64,000 nucleotides of DNA, taken from contig UBXG01000006.1 in assembly GCA_900469475.1 (NCBI GenBank), forward strand, positions 467,105-531,104, in the 5' to 3' direction. The position numbers and the translations under genes were made by a program. Under the pieces are notes generated by a model. That model ran no database searches and had not been told where the DNA came from. It saw nothing but the letters and a program-made list of their open reading frames with translations. Position 1 is the first letter of the stretch; each line of letters starts with the position of its first letter. Positions 41,471 through 51,358 of this stretch are shown one piece after another. This DNA is from Hyphomicrobiales bacterium. GTDB taxonomy: Bacteria > Pseudomonadota > Alphaproteobacteria > Rhizobiales > Rhizobiaceae.

Positions 41471-42529
41471 ATGCGCAAAACAGCAATGGTCACTGGTGGA
41501 GCGGGCTTTATAGGATCAGCAGTCTGTCGATATCTCATTGGCGAAACAGACTACGATGTCGTCAATCTGGATCTGTTGACGTACGCTGGTGATCTTCGCT
41601 CGCTCGACTCCATCAAATCCAGTCCGCGCTTCTCGACCATACAAGGTGACATCGGTAACAGCGAGCTGGTGGGTGAAATCCTGCAACGTCACCGCCCGTC
41701 GGTCATTCTGCATCTCGCGGCGGAGTCTCACGTTGATCGCTCTATCGACGGAGCGGCGCCATTCATCGAGACCAATATCGTCGGCACCTTCCGGCTTCTA
41801 GAGGCCGTTCGCAGCTATTGGTCGGCACTCCCAGCGGCCGAGCAGAGGGAATTCCGCTTCCTGCATGTCTCGACAGACGAGGTGTATGGTACGTTGGGTG
41901 ACGAGGGACTTTTCTCGGAAACGACGCCCTATTCGCCAAACTCGCCTTATTCTGCATCGAAGGCTGCATCGGACCATCTGGTCAATGCCTGGCATCATAC
42001 CTACGGCCTGCCGATTGTCATTTCGAATTGTTCAAACAATTATGGTCCGTTCCAGTTTCCGGAAAAGCTCATCCCGCGCATGATTACAACTGCGCTGGAG
42101 CATGGCTCGTTACCGGTATACGGCGCCGGAAACAATGTCCGTGACTGGTTGCACGTGGACGATCATGCTTCCGCTCTGTGGCTTGTGGCGACGAAGGGAC
42201 GGCTTGGTGAAAAATACAATATCGGTGGGCGCAACGAGCGCCGCAACGTCGATGTCGTTCGCACCATTTGCTCCCTGTTGGACGAGTTGGGGCCTCCTGC
42301 GCCGCAAGGAGGATATGAGAGCCTTATCACCTACGTAACCGACCGCCTCGGTCACGATCATCGCTATGCGATAGATGCAACGAAGATCGAAACCGAACTC
42401 GGCTGGAAAGCGAAATATGATTTCGACCACGGTCTGCATGCCACCATCTTGTGGTATCTTTCCAACGAGTGGTGGTGGCGGCCTCACAAGGAGGCTGCCG
42501 AGGCCCTCTATAAGGCAAAAGCCAAATGA
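41471..42529 (+). CDS. rmlB: dTDP-glucose 4,6-dehydratase
   Basis: RmlB converts dTDP-glucose to dTDP-4-keto-6-deoxyglucose using bound NAD. The 352-residue extended SDR has [12 protein letters not shown] at the N-terminus, [12 protein letters not shown], the catalytic region [11 protein letters not shown] with Thr/Asp/Glu, and [11 protein letters not shown] with the Tyr and Lys. The start at 41471 ([10 protein letters not shown]) is preferred over 41456 on family length. It overlaps rmlD by 4 bp. Confidence 0.97.
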   Translation: MRKTAMVTGGAGFIGSAVCRYLIGETDYDVVNLDLLTYAGDLRSLDSIKSSPRFSTIQGDIGNSELVGEILQRHRPSVILHLAAESHVDRSIDGAAPFIETNIVGTFRLLEAVRSYWSALPAAEQREFRFLHVSTDEVYGTLGDEGLFSETTPYSPNSPYSASKAASDHLVNAWHHTYGLPIVISNCSNNYGPFQFPEKLIPRMITTALEHGSLPVYGAGNNVRDWLHVDDHASALWLVATKGRLGEKYNIGGRNERRNVDVVRTICSLLDELGPPAPQGGYESLITYVTDRLGHDHRYAIDATKIETELGWKAKYDFDHGLHATILWYLSNEWWWRPHKEAAEALYKAKAK

Positions 42530-43413
42530 CACTCTTGATCTTGGGTAAGAATGGACAGGTTGCAACAGCCCTTGCGGAATTGGCCGAGGAACGCGGCCTC
42601 GAATGGGTTGCCTGGGGTCGGGGCGAGCTCGATCTTTCGGATATCGACCAAACATATACAGCAATCATGAAGTCAGGAGCGTCAGCCATTGTAAACGCTG
42701 CGGCTTATACCGCTGTGGATAAAGCGGAGAGCGACGCTGCCTCGGCGATGCGTCTGAACGCGGATGCCCCAGCGATCATCGCACAGGCCGCAAGGGAGCT
42801 CGATGTCCCCTTTGTGCATATCTCCACAGATTACGTCTTTTCGGGCGATAAAACGACACCCTACACCGAAGACGATGCGATATCGCCAATCAGCACTTAT
42901 GGTCTGAGCAAGGCTGAAGGCGAGAAGCGAGTGCGTGAGGTCTATTCGGCAGCCACCATCCTGCGCACCGCCTGGGTTTTTCACGAGAGCGGAAGCAACT
43001 TCGTCAAGACCATGCTTCGCCTCGGCGGGGAGCGCAAGGAACTGCGCGTAGTCGCCGATCAGCATGGCAATCCTACCTATGCGGGCGATATTGCCTCAGC
43101 CTGCTTGAAGATTGTTGAGATAGCAAAGGCTCGCTCGCGCAACGTCGCGGGGACATTCCATTTCGCCGGTCGGGGATATACGACATGGCACGGGTTTGCC
43201 GAGGCAATTTTCGCCGAAGCGGCAGCGCAGGGATGGGCAGTGCCCGACCGTGTGATGGCAATCTCGACTGCCGAATATCCGACGCCGGCGAGACGGCCAG
43301 CCAATTCACGTTTTGATTGCAGTCGGATCGCCGACGTGCTGGAAATTGAAGCTCCGCACTGGCGCGACTCTTTAGCCCACTGCCTGCAGCGGTTGGCGGT
43401 GACCGGGGGGTGA
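42526..43413 (+). CDS. rmlD: dTDP-4-dehydrorhamnose reductase
   Basis: RmlD reduces dTDP-4-keto-L-rhamnose to dTDP-L-rhamnose. The 295-residue SDR has [35 protein letters not shown], the catalytic [19 protein letters not shown] and [12 protein letters not shown], and ends with the usual [12 protein letters not shown]. Its start overlaps the rmlB stop (ATGA). With rmlA, rmlB and rmlC the pathway is complete. Confidence 0.97.
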   Translation: MTLLILGKNGQVATALAELAEERGLEWVAWGRGELDLSDIDQTYTAIMKSGASAIVNAAAYTAVDKAESDAASAMRLNADAPAIIAQAARELDVPFVHISTDYVFSGDKTTPYTEDDAISPISTYGLSKAEGEKRVREVYSAATILRTAWVFHESGSNFVKTMLRLGGERKELRVVADQHGNPTYAGDIASACLKIVEIAKARSRNVAGTFHFAGRGYTTWHGFAEAIFAEAAAQGWAVPDRVMAISTAEYPTPARRPANSRFDCSRIADVLEIEAPHWRDSLAHCLQRLAVTGG

Positions 43414-43530
43414 TCGCTGCTGCATCAAGGCAGAAAAGCCTAGGCCTTCTTTTGCTCCCATTTGCTTATTAGTTGGAGCTTGTGGGATAGATGACCGGAC
43501 GCTTTTGATCTCGAGAAGAGGATTATTAAT

Positions 43531-44367
43531 ATGTTAGTTGAGACGCAGGCGACGAGCCCGTTGAATCCGTCGTGGTCTGAACCGACTGAGTCCTTGCGGA
43601 TACAGAAATCGCCACCTGGGGTGTATAACAACATCAAATTGGCCTATTTCCTGGCTTGGTACGATGTGCGGCACCGCTATGCCCGATCGGTGATCGGACC
43701 TTTTTGGATCACGCTACAGACGGCAATTTTCGCTGGCTGCATTGGCTTTGTCTTTAGCGCTATATCGAACGTCTCCGTTCCCGACTTCCTGCCGTATTTT
43801 GCAGTTAGTTTCGTTATGTGGAACTTTTTGTCCGGCGCGACCAACAATGCGACGACGACGCTACTGGGTGCGGGTGGATTCATCAAGGATCGGGGCCTGC
43901 CTGCCTATGTCTTCTATGTCCAGTGCTTTTTCCGGCATCTACTGTTTCTCGCCCATAACATCCTCGTTCCGATTATTCTTTTCATCTTTCTGGGAGGGGC
44001 TACGTTCCTCGGTCTCGTCATGGCTATTCCAGGGCTGATCATCTTCATGGCGGTGACGCTCTGCCTATCGCTCGTGGCGGGAACGCTTGCTACGCGCTAT
44101 CGAGACGTGCAGCCGCTGGTGGAGTCATTTATGAACTTGGCCTTCCTTGCCTCACCGATCATGTGGAAACCGCATGTGGTCGCGGGTCGCGACTATCTGC
44201 TGCACTATAACCCCGTGGTACATTTGCTTGCGATCTGGCGAGAGCCATTGTTGAACGACGCCATGCCCTGGGATAGTTTTATCGTGTCGCTGGGGCTCCT
44301 CGCAATTCTTGCCCTGCTGAGCTGGTTTTCGCTAACGCGCCTGCGCAACGCGGCTTTCTGGATCTGA
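43531..44367 (+). CDS. wzm: ABC-2 polysaccharide exporter permease, Wzm-type
   Basis: The 278-residue protein has about six transmembrane helices, the LAWYDVRHRYARSVIGPFWI segment typical of ABC-2 O-antigen/capsule exporters, and LATRYRDVQPLVESFMNLAF near the membrane-embedded gate. It forms the channel that moves an undecaprenyl-linked glycan to the periplasm. It is followed three bases later by the ATPase gene. An IR, AAAAGCCTAGGCCTTCTTTT, in the 117-bp gap upstream may end the rml transcript. Confidence 0.92.
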   Translation: MLVETQATSPLNPSWSEPTESLRIQKSPPGVYNNIKLAYFLAWYDVRHRYARSVIGPFWITLQTAIFAGCIGFVFSAISNVSVPDFLPYFAVSFVMWNFLSGATNNATTTLLGAGGFIKDRGLPAYVFYVQCFFRHLLFLAHNILVPIILFIFLGGATFLGLVMAIPGLIIFMAVTLCLSLVAGTLATRYRDVQPLVESFMNLAFLASPIMWKPHVVAGRDYLLHYNPVVHLLAIWREPLLNDAMPWDSFIVSLGLLAILALLSWFSLTRLRNAAFWI

Positions 44368-44370
44368 ACA

Positions 44371-45117
44371 ATGGCTACGATCACGCTTAAGAAAGTCACG
44401 CTTGACTATCCGATCTACGATCTGAACGACAAGTCTTTGAAGAGGCTTTTGTTGTCCGCCGCGGGCGGATCTGCGGAGAAAACAACAGTCATTCGCGCCC
44501 TTCACGAGATCGACTTTGAGGTTAAAGCTGGGGAACGCATCGGGCTGTACGGACCAAACGGTTCCGGCAAGACGACGCTGTTGCGGACAATCGCGGGTAT
44601 TTTTCCAATATCCGGCGGCAACATCTCCGTCACCGGTCAGATGACGCCTTTGCTCGGGCTCGCGATCGGCGCCAATATGGAAATTTCTGCCGAGGACAAC
44701 ATCAGGCTCTTGCTCCGCGTGGATGGTATCAAACCAACGAAAGAGCTTGTGGATTCGATCTGGGAGTTTACGGACCTAGAGGACAAAATGCGCCGCATGC
44801 CCTTGCGCACGTTCTCTTCGGGCATGCTGATGCGCGTACTTTTCTCAGTCTCGACGGCGTTCTCACCGGAGATCCTTCTCCTGGATGAATGGCTGAGCGT
44901 CGTTGATGAAACCTTTTCCAAGAAGGCCGAGCGGCGCATGGAGGATTTGGTTTCACGTTCCAAGATCCTCATCATTGCATCCCACAACATGAAGATGCTT
45001 CAGCGCGTTTGCACACGCATCGTGCGGCTGGAGCAGGGGCATATCAAATCCGATGAAGCTGTCGTGCGGGCGCAGAAGATTGATGGTGCGGAAACGCCTG
45101 CAACTGCGGTTGGCTGA
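44371..45117 (+). CDS. wzt: ABC polysaccharide exporter ATPase, Wzt-type without sugar-binding domain
   Basis: The 248-residue ATPase has Walker [18 protein letters not shown], signature LRTFSSGMLMRVLFSVSTAF, Walker B ILLLDEWLSVVDETF and a switch His in IASHNMKML. It lacks the ~150-200-residue C-terminal carbohydrate-binding domain that many Wzt proteins use to recognise a finished chain. Such short forms resemble KpsT/RfbE and export glycans whose length is not set by a terminal cap. Paired with the permease just upstream. Confidence 0.93.
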   Translation: MATITLKKVTLDYPIYDLNDKSLKRLLLSAAGGSAEKTTVIRALHEIDFEVKAGERIGLYGPNGSGKTTLLRTIAGIFPISGGNISVTGQMTPLLGLAIGANMEISAEDNIRLLLRVDGIKPTKELVDSIWEFTDLEDKMRRMPLRTFSSGMLMRVLFSVSTAFSPEILLLDEWLSVVDETFSKKAERRMEDLVSRSKILIIASHNMKMLQRVCTRIVRLEQGHIKSDEAVVRAQKIDGAETPATAVG

Positions 45118-45140
45118 CCTATAATACAGAGAGAACAGCG

Positions 45141-46226
45141 TTGAGCACAGTGCATATTCATGCCCGGGATATAGTGTTAAACGATGCCGTAGGCAGCTTC
45201 GCGCGACAGATCGCTATTCTAGCGGAGAATGCTGGCCACGATGTTCGGCTTTGGGCTGAACATAGTGACGTTCAAGAGCCTCAGGCTGTTGAGACCCGCT
45301 CGGCATTCTGGACGGCGGTTCAGCCGCAGGATGTCATCTTTTTCAATCATTCAATCTTCGATCCTGCGCTTGAGGATATTATCGCTCTATCGAATCCTAA
45401 GATTGTCTATTTTCACAATATCACACCGCCTGATTTGATTGATCGTGCTGACGAGCGAACAATCGAAAATTGCCGGCTGGGCCTCGAGCAGCGTCCACTT
45501 CTCGCTAAGTTCGATGTTATCATGGTCAATTCGGAAGCGACGGCGAAGTGTCTGCTCGAGGCGTTCGATGCGGATGCTTTAGCGCATCACAGGGACCGGA
45601 TCGTCATCTGCCCGCCGCTCATCGGCGCGGACCGGTGGAATGCTGTTCAGGCCGAAGGTCTCCGAGCTGCGTCGGATAAGCAAAATCTCCTCTACGTTGG
45701 GCGCATCGTTGCACATAAGGGCGTCCTCAACATTGTCGATATCGCCGGAGAGCTAGCGGCGCTGAAGATACCGATCGCATTCGATATCGTCGGTGGTCCC
45801 GCAAACGGCCCCTACGTCGATCTTGTAAAGGCGCTAGCAAAGACGATTGAGGAAACTCACGGCGTGCCTGTCACATTCCATCATGGGATATCGGATCGCC
45901 AATTGAAGGCGCTCTATGAAACGGCGACAGCGTGCATCGCGCACTCCTCTCATGAAGGGTTCTGCGTGCCCGCCCTCGACGCGTTGGCCTTTGATAAACC
46001 GATGTTCGTCACGCCCGTCCCCGCAATATTGGAAGTGCTGGGGCCTGCGGCATTGCTAATTCCGGAAGATGACAAGGCAGCGGCCGCCGCGACGATTGCG
46101 GCTTTTCTTATAAATGGCGACCACGCTGGCCACGCCTCCTTGAGGAAGAAACGCCTTGAGGAACTGCGGATAAAGGCTGATGGCAGGCTTATCCTGGCTG
46201 CTATCGAAGGTTTGGGAGCGGCCTGA
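45141..46226 (+). CDS. GT4-family glycosyltransferase (TTG start)
   Basis: The 361-residue GT-B enzyme has a start at TTG (45141; GAGAGAAC upstream) giving STVHIHARDIVLNDAVGSFA. A GTG nine bases on is possible. Donor-site features are NLLYVGRIVAHKGVLNIVDI and CIAHSSHEGFCVPALDALAF with the E-x7-E-like motif. It follows wzt by 23 bp and overlaps the next gene's start by one base, so it belongs to the long rmlB-to-52527 operon. Confidence 0.9.
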   Translation: MSTVHIHARDIVLNDAVGSFARQIAILAENAGHDVRLWAEHSDVQEPQAVETRSAFWTAVQPQDVIFFNHSIFDPALEDIIALSNPKIVYFHNITPPDLIDRADERTIENCRLGLEQRPLLAKFDVIMVNSEATAKCLLEAFDADALAHHRDRIVICPPLIGADRWNAVQAEGLRAASDKQNLLYVGRIVAHKGVLNIVDIAGELAALKIPIAFDIVGGPANGPYVDLVKALAKTIEETHGVPVTFHHGISDRQLKALYETATACIAHSSHEGFCVPALDALAFDKPMFVTPVPAILEVLGPAALLIPEDDKAAAAATIAAFLINGDHAGHASLRKKRLEELRIKADGRLILAAIEGLGAA

Positions 46227-47203
46227 TGCAGATCGTTTATGCCACTTATCCTTGGGCATTTGAAACACCGGGCGGTGGCGAAATACAGCTGCTGAAATAT
46301 GAACAATATCTGCTCAACGCCGGCGCGGATGTGGTGCGGTACGACCCCTGGCGTGGCGGCCTCGACAAGGCAGACATATTCCATTTTTTCTCGTGTATGG
46401 GCGGCTCCGTACATCTGTGCAACTACGCGAAGGCGCGGGGTATTCCTCTCGTCATTTCCGCCAGCCTCTGGCTAACGGAAGCAACCATGCACCTCTACCC
46501 AGTCGCTGAAATCGCCGCGCAGCTTTCCTTAGCCGATGCGATCGTTACAAATGGCGATGTAGAAAGCGACCGTATCTCGACCATACTCGGTCTATCGCGC
46601 GAACGCTTCCATACGGTGCGCAATGCCTGCGATCCGTGGTTCGGAGAGCCGGTTGACCCTGAACTTTTCCGCTCCACCTACCAGGTTCATGGGCCGTTTG
46701 TGCTTAATGTCGGGAATATCGAGCCACGCAAGAACCAATTGGCTTTGATCCGCGCAGCAAAGCAGGCCGGCAAGCCATTGATACTCCTTGGTCATATCCG
46801 AGACGCAGAATATGGTAAGGCTTGTCTCGCTGAAGCCGGTCCGAATGTTCGCCATTTGGGCGCACTTGATCACGATAGTCCGCTGCTGCGGTCTGCATAT
46901 GCTGCTTGCGAGGTTTTCTGTCTGCCTTCAACGTTGGAAACGCCAGGCCTTGCTGCTTTGGAGGCATCGGCTGCAGGCGCGCGGCTCGTGATCACAGGTG
47001 AAGGCTCCACCCGCGAGTATTTTGGAGATCATGCTCTATATGTCGACAGCGACGATGTACAGGGGATTGCCGTCGCGTTGAGAAAAGCGGGAGAAACGCT
47101 GCCATCGGAGCAGCTGCGGCGCTATGTGAACAAGAATTTTACGTGGAATCGAGCCGTCGAGCCGTTGCTAGAACTCTATCGCAGGCTTGCGGCTGCGCGT
47201 TGA
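46226..47203 (+). CDS. GT4-family glycosyltransferase
   Basis: The 325-residue enzyme begins MQIVYATYPWAFETPGGGEI, with the GGG donor loop, and has VLNVGNIEPRKNQLALIRAA and VFCLPSTLETPGLAALEASA near the C-terminus. It is clearly paralogous to the protein at 53541-54503 (TTYHQAFLSPGGGETELHQL). It overlaps the previous gene as TGATG. Likely transfers a sugar to the growing glycan. Confidence 0.91.
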   Translation: MQIVYATYPWAFETPGGGEIQLLKYEQYLLNAGADVVRYDPWRGGLDKADIFHFFSCMGGSVHLCNYAKARGIPLVISASLWLTEATMHLYPVAEIAAQLSLADAIVTNGDVESDRISTILGLSRERFHTVRNACDPWFGEPVDPELFRSTYQVHGPFVLNVGNIEPRKNQLALIRAAKQAGKPLILLGHIRDAEYGKACLAEAGPNVRHLGALDHDSPLLRSAYAACEVFCLPSTLETPGLAALEASAAGARLVITGEGSTREYFGDHALYVDSDDVQGIAVALRKAGETLPSEQLRRYVNKNFTWNRAVEPLLELYRRLAAAR

Positions 47204-47266
47204 CAGGCGAGTCTATTTGCCCTTACCAAAGCGCATTTCACGCGGAATTTCAAAGGCTGAAAGACA

Positions 47267-48643
47267 ATGATTTTTAGCGCTCTTCGGAACGGCATTCGCG
47301 GGGCCTTGGCAACGACCATCGTCTACCCCCTCACCGAGCGCTATGAAGCTCGCGATATTCGCAGCAAAACGAGATGGATCAGAGAAGAGATAGACCGCCC
47401 GTTTTCAGAGCGACGTGCGCGTGCGGTGGCGCGCCTTGCCGAAACAGTCGTGTTTGCCGGCGCCAAGGTGCCGTACTATCGTGATCTGTTCAGTTCGATC
47501 GGCTTCGATCCGGTGAAGGTGGCTGCGGACCCCCGATATATCGAGGATTTGCCATACCTAACGAAGGATATCATTCGCGAACAGGGTCAAAGGCTGCTGC
47601 GCGAGGACCGGGACGGCATGCGGATTCATGTGGCCAAGACCGGCGGCTCGACTGGACCGTCCGCTCATATCTATTATGATCAGGAGGCGGCCGACTGGTC
47701 TTCGGCCATCACCCAGGAAAGCCGACGTCGCGTCGGGAACACGCACTGGCGTAGCGAGCTGCATTTCGCCTCGAAATTTCCGGAGGTATTTCCGTGGCGG
47801 GACCGCATGCGTGAGCATGTGAAGTGCTTTGCCATGAATCGCGACAATATCTTCTTCGCAACATTCGCAAGCGAGGAACTCGAACAGATATGGCGTAGAA
47901 TAAAGTCGATCCGGCCACATTTGGCGCATGCTCATCCGTCTACCGCCGATCAGCTCGCAGCCCACGTCGAGGCGACCCGCGGCAAGGATAAAGCGTTCCA
48001 GATCTTCGAATCTTCCGGCGAGCTGCTCGAGGCGCGGCAGCGTGAGCGCATCGAACGGGTGCTGCAATGCCAGGTGATTGATCGCTATGGCTTGGCGGAA
48101 GCCGGCGTGATCGCCTACCAGATCGATCCAAAGAATTCCGATATGCGATTTTACGAGTTTTTCGCATGGCCGGAGTTGCGGACGGAAGAGGAAACAGGGT
48201 TGGCGGATATCCCTGAAGGTGCCGGCAGTGGTGAGTTGGTGATAACTCCACTTTTCAACAGGATGATGCCGCTGTTGCGTTATCGCACTGGCGACAACGC
48301 CATCCTGGCGCAGCAGCCGAATGGTATTGTCATTCCCCGTATGGTTGGCCGCGTTCACGACGTGATCATGTTGGGCGGCACGCCACTCCCCACCCACTTT
48401 ATCCAGGACGTGCTTGATCGCGTCGGTGGCATTCGCGAATTCCAGATTCAGATGCTCCATGGCAAACCGGTGTTTCGGCTTGTGCCAGAGGATACCGCCG
48501 ACACAAATGCAATCCGGGAACGCATTGCCTCGTGGTGGTCCGACAATGTCGAGGTCGAGTTCATCACGCCAGCTGACCTAAAGCTGGTCGGCCGGCGCCA
48601 GAAATTCAGGCATTTCGTACCAGAAGAGGCATCGGGGCAATGA
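47267..48643 (+). CDS. PaaK/CapK-like adenylate-forming enzyme
   Basis: The 458-residue protein resembles the phenylacetate-CoA ligase / CapK group. A P-loop-like KTGGSTGPS sits at about residues 124-132, RYGLAEAGVIAYQ near 270, and LLRYRTGDNAIL near 345, followed by the C-terminal lid. Such proteins activate a carboxylic acid as acyl-AMP; in polysaccharide clusters they are thought to help attach acyl or amino-acid substituents. It overlaps the deacetylase-like gene by 4 bp, suggesting joint function in modifying the glycan. Confidence 0.85.
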   Translation: MIFSALRNGIRGALATTIVYPLTERYEARDIRSKTRWIREEIDRPFSERRARAVARLAETVVFAGAKVPYYRDLFSSIGFDPVKVAADPRYIEDLPYLTKDIIREQGQRLLREDRDGMRIHVAKTGGSTGPSAHIYYDQEAADWSSAITQESRRRVGNTHWRSELHFASKFPEVFPWRDRMREHVKCFAMNRDNIFFATFASEELEQIWRRIKSIRPHLAHAHPSTADQLAAHVEATRGKDKAFQIFESSGELLEARQRERIERVLQCQVIDRYGLAEAGVIAYQIDPKNSDMRFYEFFAWPELRTEEETGLADIPEGAGSGELVITPLFNRMMPLLRYRTGDNAILAQQPNGIVIPRMVGRVHDVIMLGGTPLPTHFIQDVLDRVGGIREFQIQMLHGKPVFRLVPEDTADTNAIRERIASWWSDNVEVEFITPADLKLVGRRQKFRHFVPEEASGQ

Positions 48644-50229
48644 TCACCGTATTTGCAGGTAGACCCGATGATTCCACCACCGAGATCGTCGCGGAAGCAT
48701 TCCGCCGGTCGGTAACCCGGGGTCTGGTAACGGTGGCATCCGACGATCCCGTGCCGACAATTGGGGACGGCAACGTTTATGTCTTCATCTCGCCCCGCGT
48801 GGATCAAGCGCCCCTTGTCGATGCAGCTTCTAGGTCAAACGCCAAGGTTCTTCTATTTGGTCACTTGCCCGACAAAGTCGCGTCCTTGGCGGGGCTGGCT
48901 GCGCCAGGCCCCTTGGCTTCCGGATGGGCCGATGCAGCGGCATGCCCGCCGACGCCAATCTATACGACGACGCGATCATCGGCGGAGGTTAGTTGGAACA
49001 AGCATCCACTGGCGAATGCATCACCATTTTCGTCACGACCTTTCTTGCGGTTTGACTATGCCGACGAATGGAACAACCTAGGATACGGACGGATTACGGC
49101 CGATGGCGGGTCATGGTCTATTGCGATGACGATTGAAGCCCTCGGCGCAACGACGCTTGCGGTCGCTTCTGCACCCAATATTGCAGAAGTTCTGCCGTTC
49201 GTCACCTTGCTGGAGAACGAGACGGCGTCCATCCTCTGGTGGAATCGTGCAGTGGGTCCGGTCGACAGCGCCGAATGGGCCGTGATCGAGGCGTTCCTCG
49301 CGGATTGGCGGCACGAGGACAGGCCGTGCATTCCGGTCATTGGGGAAATTCCGCAAGGATATGACGCGGCAGTGACGATGCGCCTGGATTGCGATGAAGA
49401 CATTGCGTCGGCGCGGCCATTGTTCGAACTCTACCGTTCGCGCGGCCTGCCGTTCTCGGTGGCGGTCAAGACTGCTCAGGAAGACAAGGACGAGCACGTC
49501 GCGCTGATGAAGGAGGTTCTGGATGCCGGCGGCGCCGTTCTCTCGCACTCTGTGACACATGCACCCCGCTGGGGAGGCTCCGGAGAAGCCTGCGAGATAG
49601 AAGCTCGAACCTCTTCAGACTGGATCGAGCAGCGCCTACCGGGCTTGACCGTGCGCTATGCCGTATCGCCCTTCCATCAGAATCCCGCCTACGTGCCGGA
49701 AGCTCTGAAGCGCGCAGGTCTGCAGGGTTTTGTTGGTGGTATCATAGCCAACGATCCGGAAATGCTGATGGCCAAGGGGGGAACGATACCCGGTGACGGG
49801 TCGGGAATTGTTACGCACAGCCAGCAGTGTATGTTGCATGGTGATTGTATTCTGAAGGAAGGGGATCCATTGGCGATCAACAAGCAGGCGTTCACGGTGG
49901 CGGTTGCTGCCGGAAGCCTGTTCGGCTATCTGGATCATCCATTCTCGCCGCGCTATGACTACGGATGGGGATCTGAGGAGCATCGCCTGTCGCGGCATCG
50001 TGAGTTTATCGATCATATCGAATTGGAAATGGCGGGTCGTCCGATTCTTTGGCTCAATGAAGAGGATACCTTGGACTGGATCGCGGCTAAGATGCGCCTA
50101 ACAATGCGAGAAACAGCTAATGGCTTCCAGCTGACGGAAGGTACCGCGGTTGGAACTCGATTAGGTCTTGCATTCTCTGCCCGTTGGCGCGGCGCCACCG
50201 TGGCATTGGCGGACTTTGTCGATGGCTGA
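48640..50229 (+). CDS. Polysaccharide-deacetylase-like protein with novel N-terminal half
   Basis: The 529-residue protein has an N-terminal region of about 240 residues without a recognised family, then a NodB-type region: VTMRLDCDEDIASARPLFEL with the catalytic-base/metal Asp, GAVLSHSVTHAPRWGG with the H-x3-H metal pair, and YAVSPFHQNPAYVPEALKRA. The C-terminus has GYLDHPFSPRYDYGW. It may remove an acetyl group from a GlcNAc or ManNAc residue of the glycan; the downstream UDP-GlcNAc 2-epimerase would supply such sugars. No signal peptide is visible, which is unusual if the substrate is periplasmic. Confidence 0.75.
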   Translation: MITVFAGRPDDSTTEIVAEAFRRSVTRGLVTVASDDPVPTIGDGNVYVFISPRVDQAPLVDAASRSNAKVLLFGHLPDKVASLAGLAAPGPLASGWADAAACPPTPIYTTTRSSAEVSWNKHPLANASPFSSRPFLRFDYADEWNNLGYGRITADGGSWSIAMTIEALGATTLAVASAPNIAEVLPFVTLLENETASILWWNRAVGPVDSAEWAVIEAFLADWRHEDRPCIPVIGEIPQGYDAAVTMRLDCDEDIASARPLFELYRSRGLPFSVAVKTAQEDKDEHVALMKEVLDAGGAVLSHSVTHAPRWGGSGEACEIEARTSSDWIEQRLPGLTVRYAVSPFHQNPAYVPEALKRAGLQGFVGGIIANDPEMLMAKGGTIPGDGSGIVTHSQQCMLHGDCILKEGDPLAINKQAFTVAVAAGSLFGYLDHPFSPRYDYGWGSEEHRLSRHREFIDHIELEMAGRPILWLNEEDTLDWIAAKMRLTMRETANGFQLTEGTAVGTRLGLAFSARWRGATVALADFVDG

Positions 50230-51358
50230 ATTCGGCGTGCGGCATGTCATGGTCATCGTAGGCACGCGCCCCGAGGCAGTTAAGATGGCGCCGGTCATCA
50301 AGGCGCTTTACGCGCGGCCAGAGGCTTTTCGCTGTACGGTCGTTTCAACGGGACAACATCGTGAGATGTTGCGCCAGACATTGACCAGCTTCGGGCTTTC
50401 CGTGGATGTTGATTTGGACATCATGCAGCCTGATCAAACGCTTGCCTCGTTGACAGGAGCTGCGATCGGCGCATGCGAAAAGATCTTTCAAGCTGCAAGA
50501 CCGGACGTCGTCCTTGTGCAGGGGGATACGACGACGGTTCTTTCGGCGTCATTGGCTGCACATTACGCCCAGATTCCAATTGCTCATGTGGAAGCGGGTC
50601 TGCGGACCTATGAGCGCTACAATCCATTTCCGGAGGAAATGAACCGCAAGCTTGTTACGTCGTTGGCTACCCTGCATTTTGCGCCGACAGAAGGGTCGGC
50701 ACGACAATTGCGGAAAGAAGGCGTCTCTCCATCCAAGATCTTCGTTACCGGCAACACCGTAGTCGATGCGCTGGAAGAACTTCGAGGCAGGGTGACCTCT
50801 GAGGATATATCGCCCGGCGTCAAGGAATTGGTAGCGCGAAGCCAGGGACGGTTTGTGCTCGTAACGTGCCACCGCCGGGAAAGCTTTGCGCATGACCTCA
50901 ATGTCATTGTCGAGGCGATCGCCACGCTGGCCGACCGCTTTCCAGATCGCACGTTCTTTTTTCCAGTGCACCTTAATCCAAACGTCCGCGCGCTAGTGAT
51001 GCCAAGGCTCAATGGGGTTAAGAACGTCGTGCTGGGGAATCCGGTGCCCTACGCAGACATACTATTTTGTCTCTCGTCTGCGGAACTGGTGCTGACGGAC
51101 TCAGGAGGCTTGCAGGAAGAGGCCCCCTCATTCGGCGTGCCGGTCATTGTGTTGCGAAGGACGACGGAGAGGCCTGAGGGGGTACGCGCCGGCTTCTCTC
51201 GCCTAGTGCCGATCGCGCGGGAAAATATTGTCTCCCTGGCTAGCTCCTGGCTGAGGTCTCGTCGCAAGACAATGCTGATAGGAAGACCCAATCCTTACGG
51301 AGACGGCAATGCCGCAGCGCGGATCGTTGACATACTGTCGAAGGAGCCGTTGCCGTGA
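50222..51358 (+). CDS. wecB: UDP-N-acetylglucosamine 2-epimerase (non-hydrolysing)
   Basis: WecB interconverts UDP-GlcNAc and UDP-ManNAc. The 378-residue protein has VIVGTRPEAVKMAPVIKAL, VQGDTTTVLSASLAAHY, PIAHVEAGLRTYERYNPFPE, the LVTCHRRESF segment and LTDSGGLQEEAPSFGVPV. The ATG at 50222 overlaps the upstream gene by 8 bp. No UDP-ManNAc dehydrogenase is nearby, so the cell would use ManNAc itself or convert it elsewhere. Confidence 0.95.
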   Translation: MAEFGVRHVMVIVGTRPEAVKMAPVIKALYARPEAFRCTVVSTGQHREMLRQTLTSFGLSVDVDLDIMQPDQTLASLTGAAIGACEKIFQAARPDVVLVQGDTTTVLSASLAAHYAQIPIAHVEAGLRTYERYNPFPEEMNRKLVTSLATLHFAPTEGSARQLRKEGVSPSKIFVTGNTVVDALEELRGRVTSEDISPGVKELVARSQGRFVLVTCHRRESFAHDLNVIVEAIATLADRFPDRTFFFPVHLNPNVRALVMPRLNGVKNVVLGNPVPYADILFCLSSAELVLTDSGGLQEEAPSFGVPVIVLRRTTERPEGVRAGFSRLVPIARENIVSLASSWLRSRRKTMLIGRPNPYGDGNAAARIVDILSKEPLP

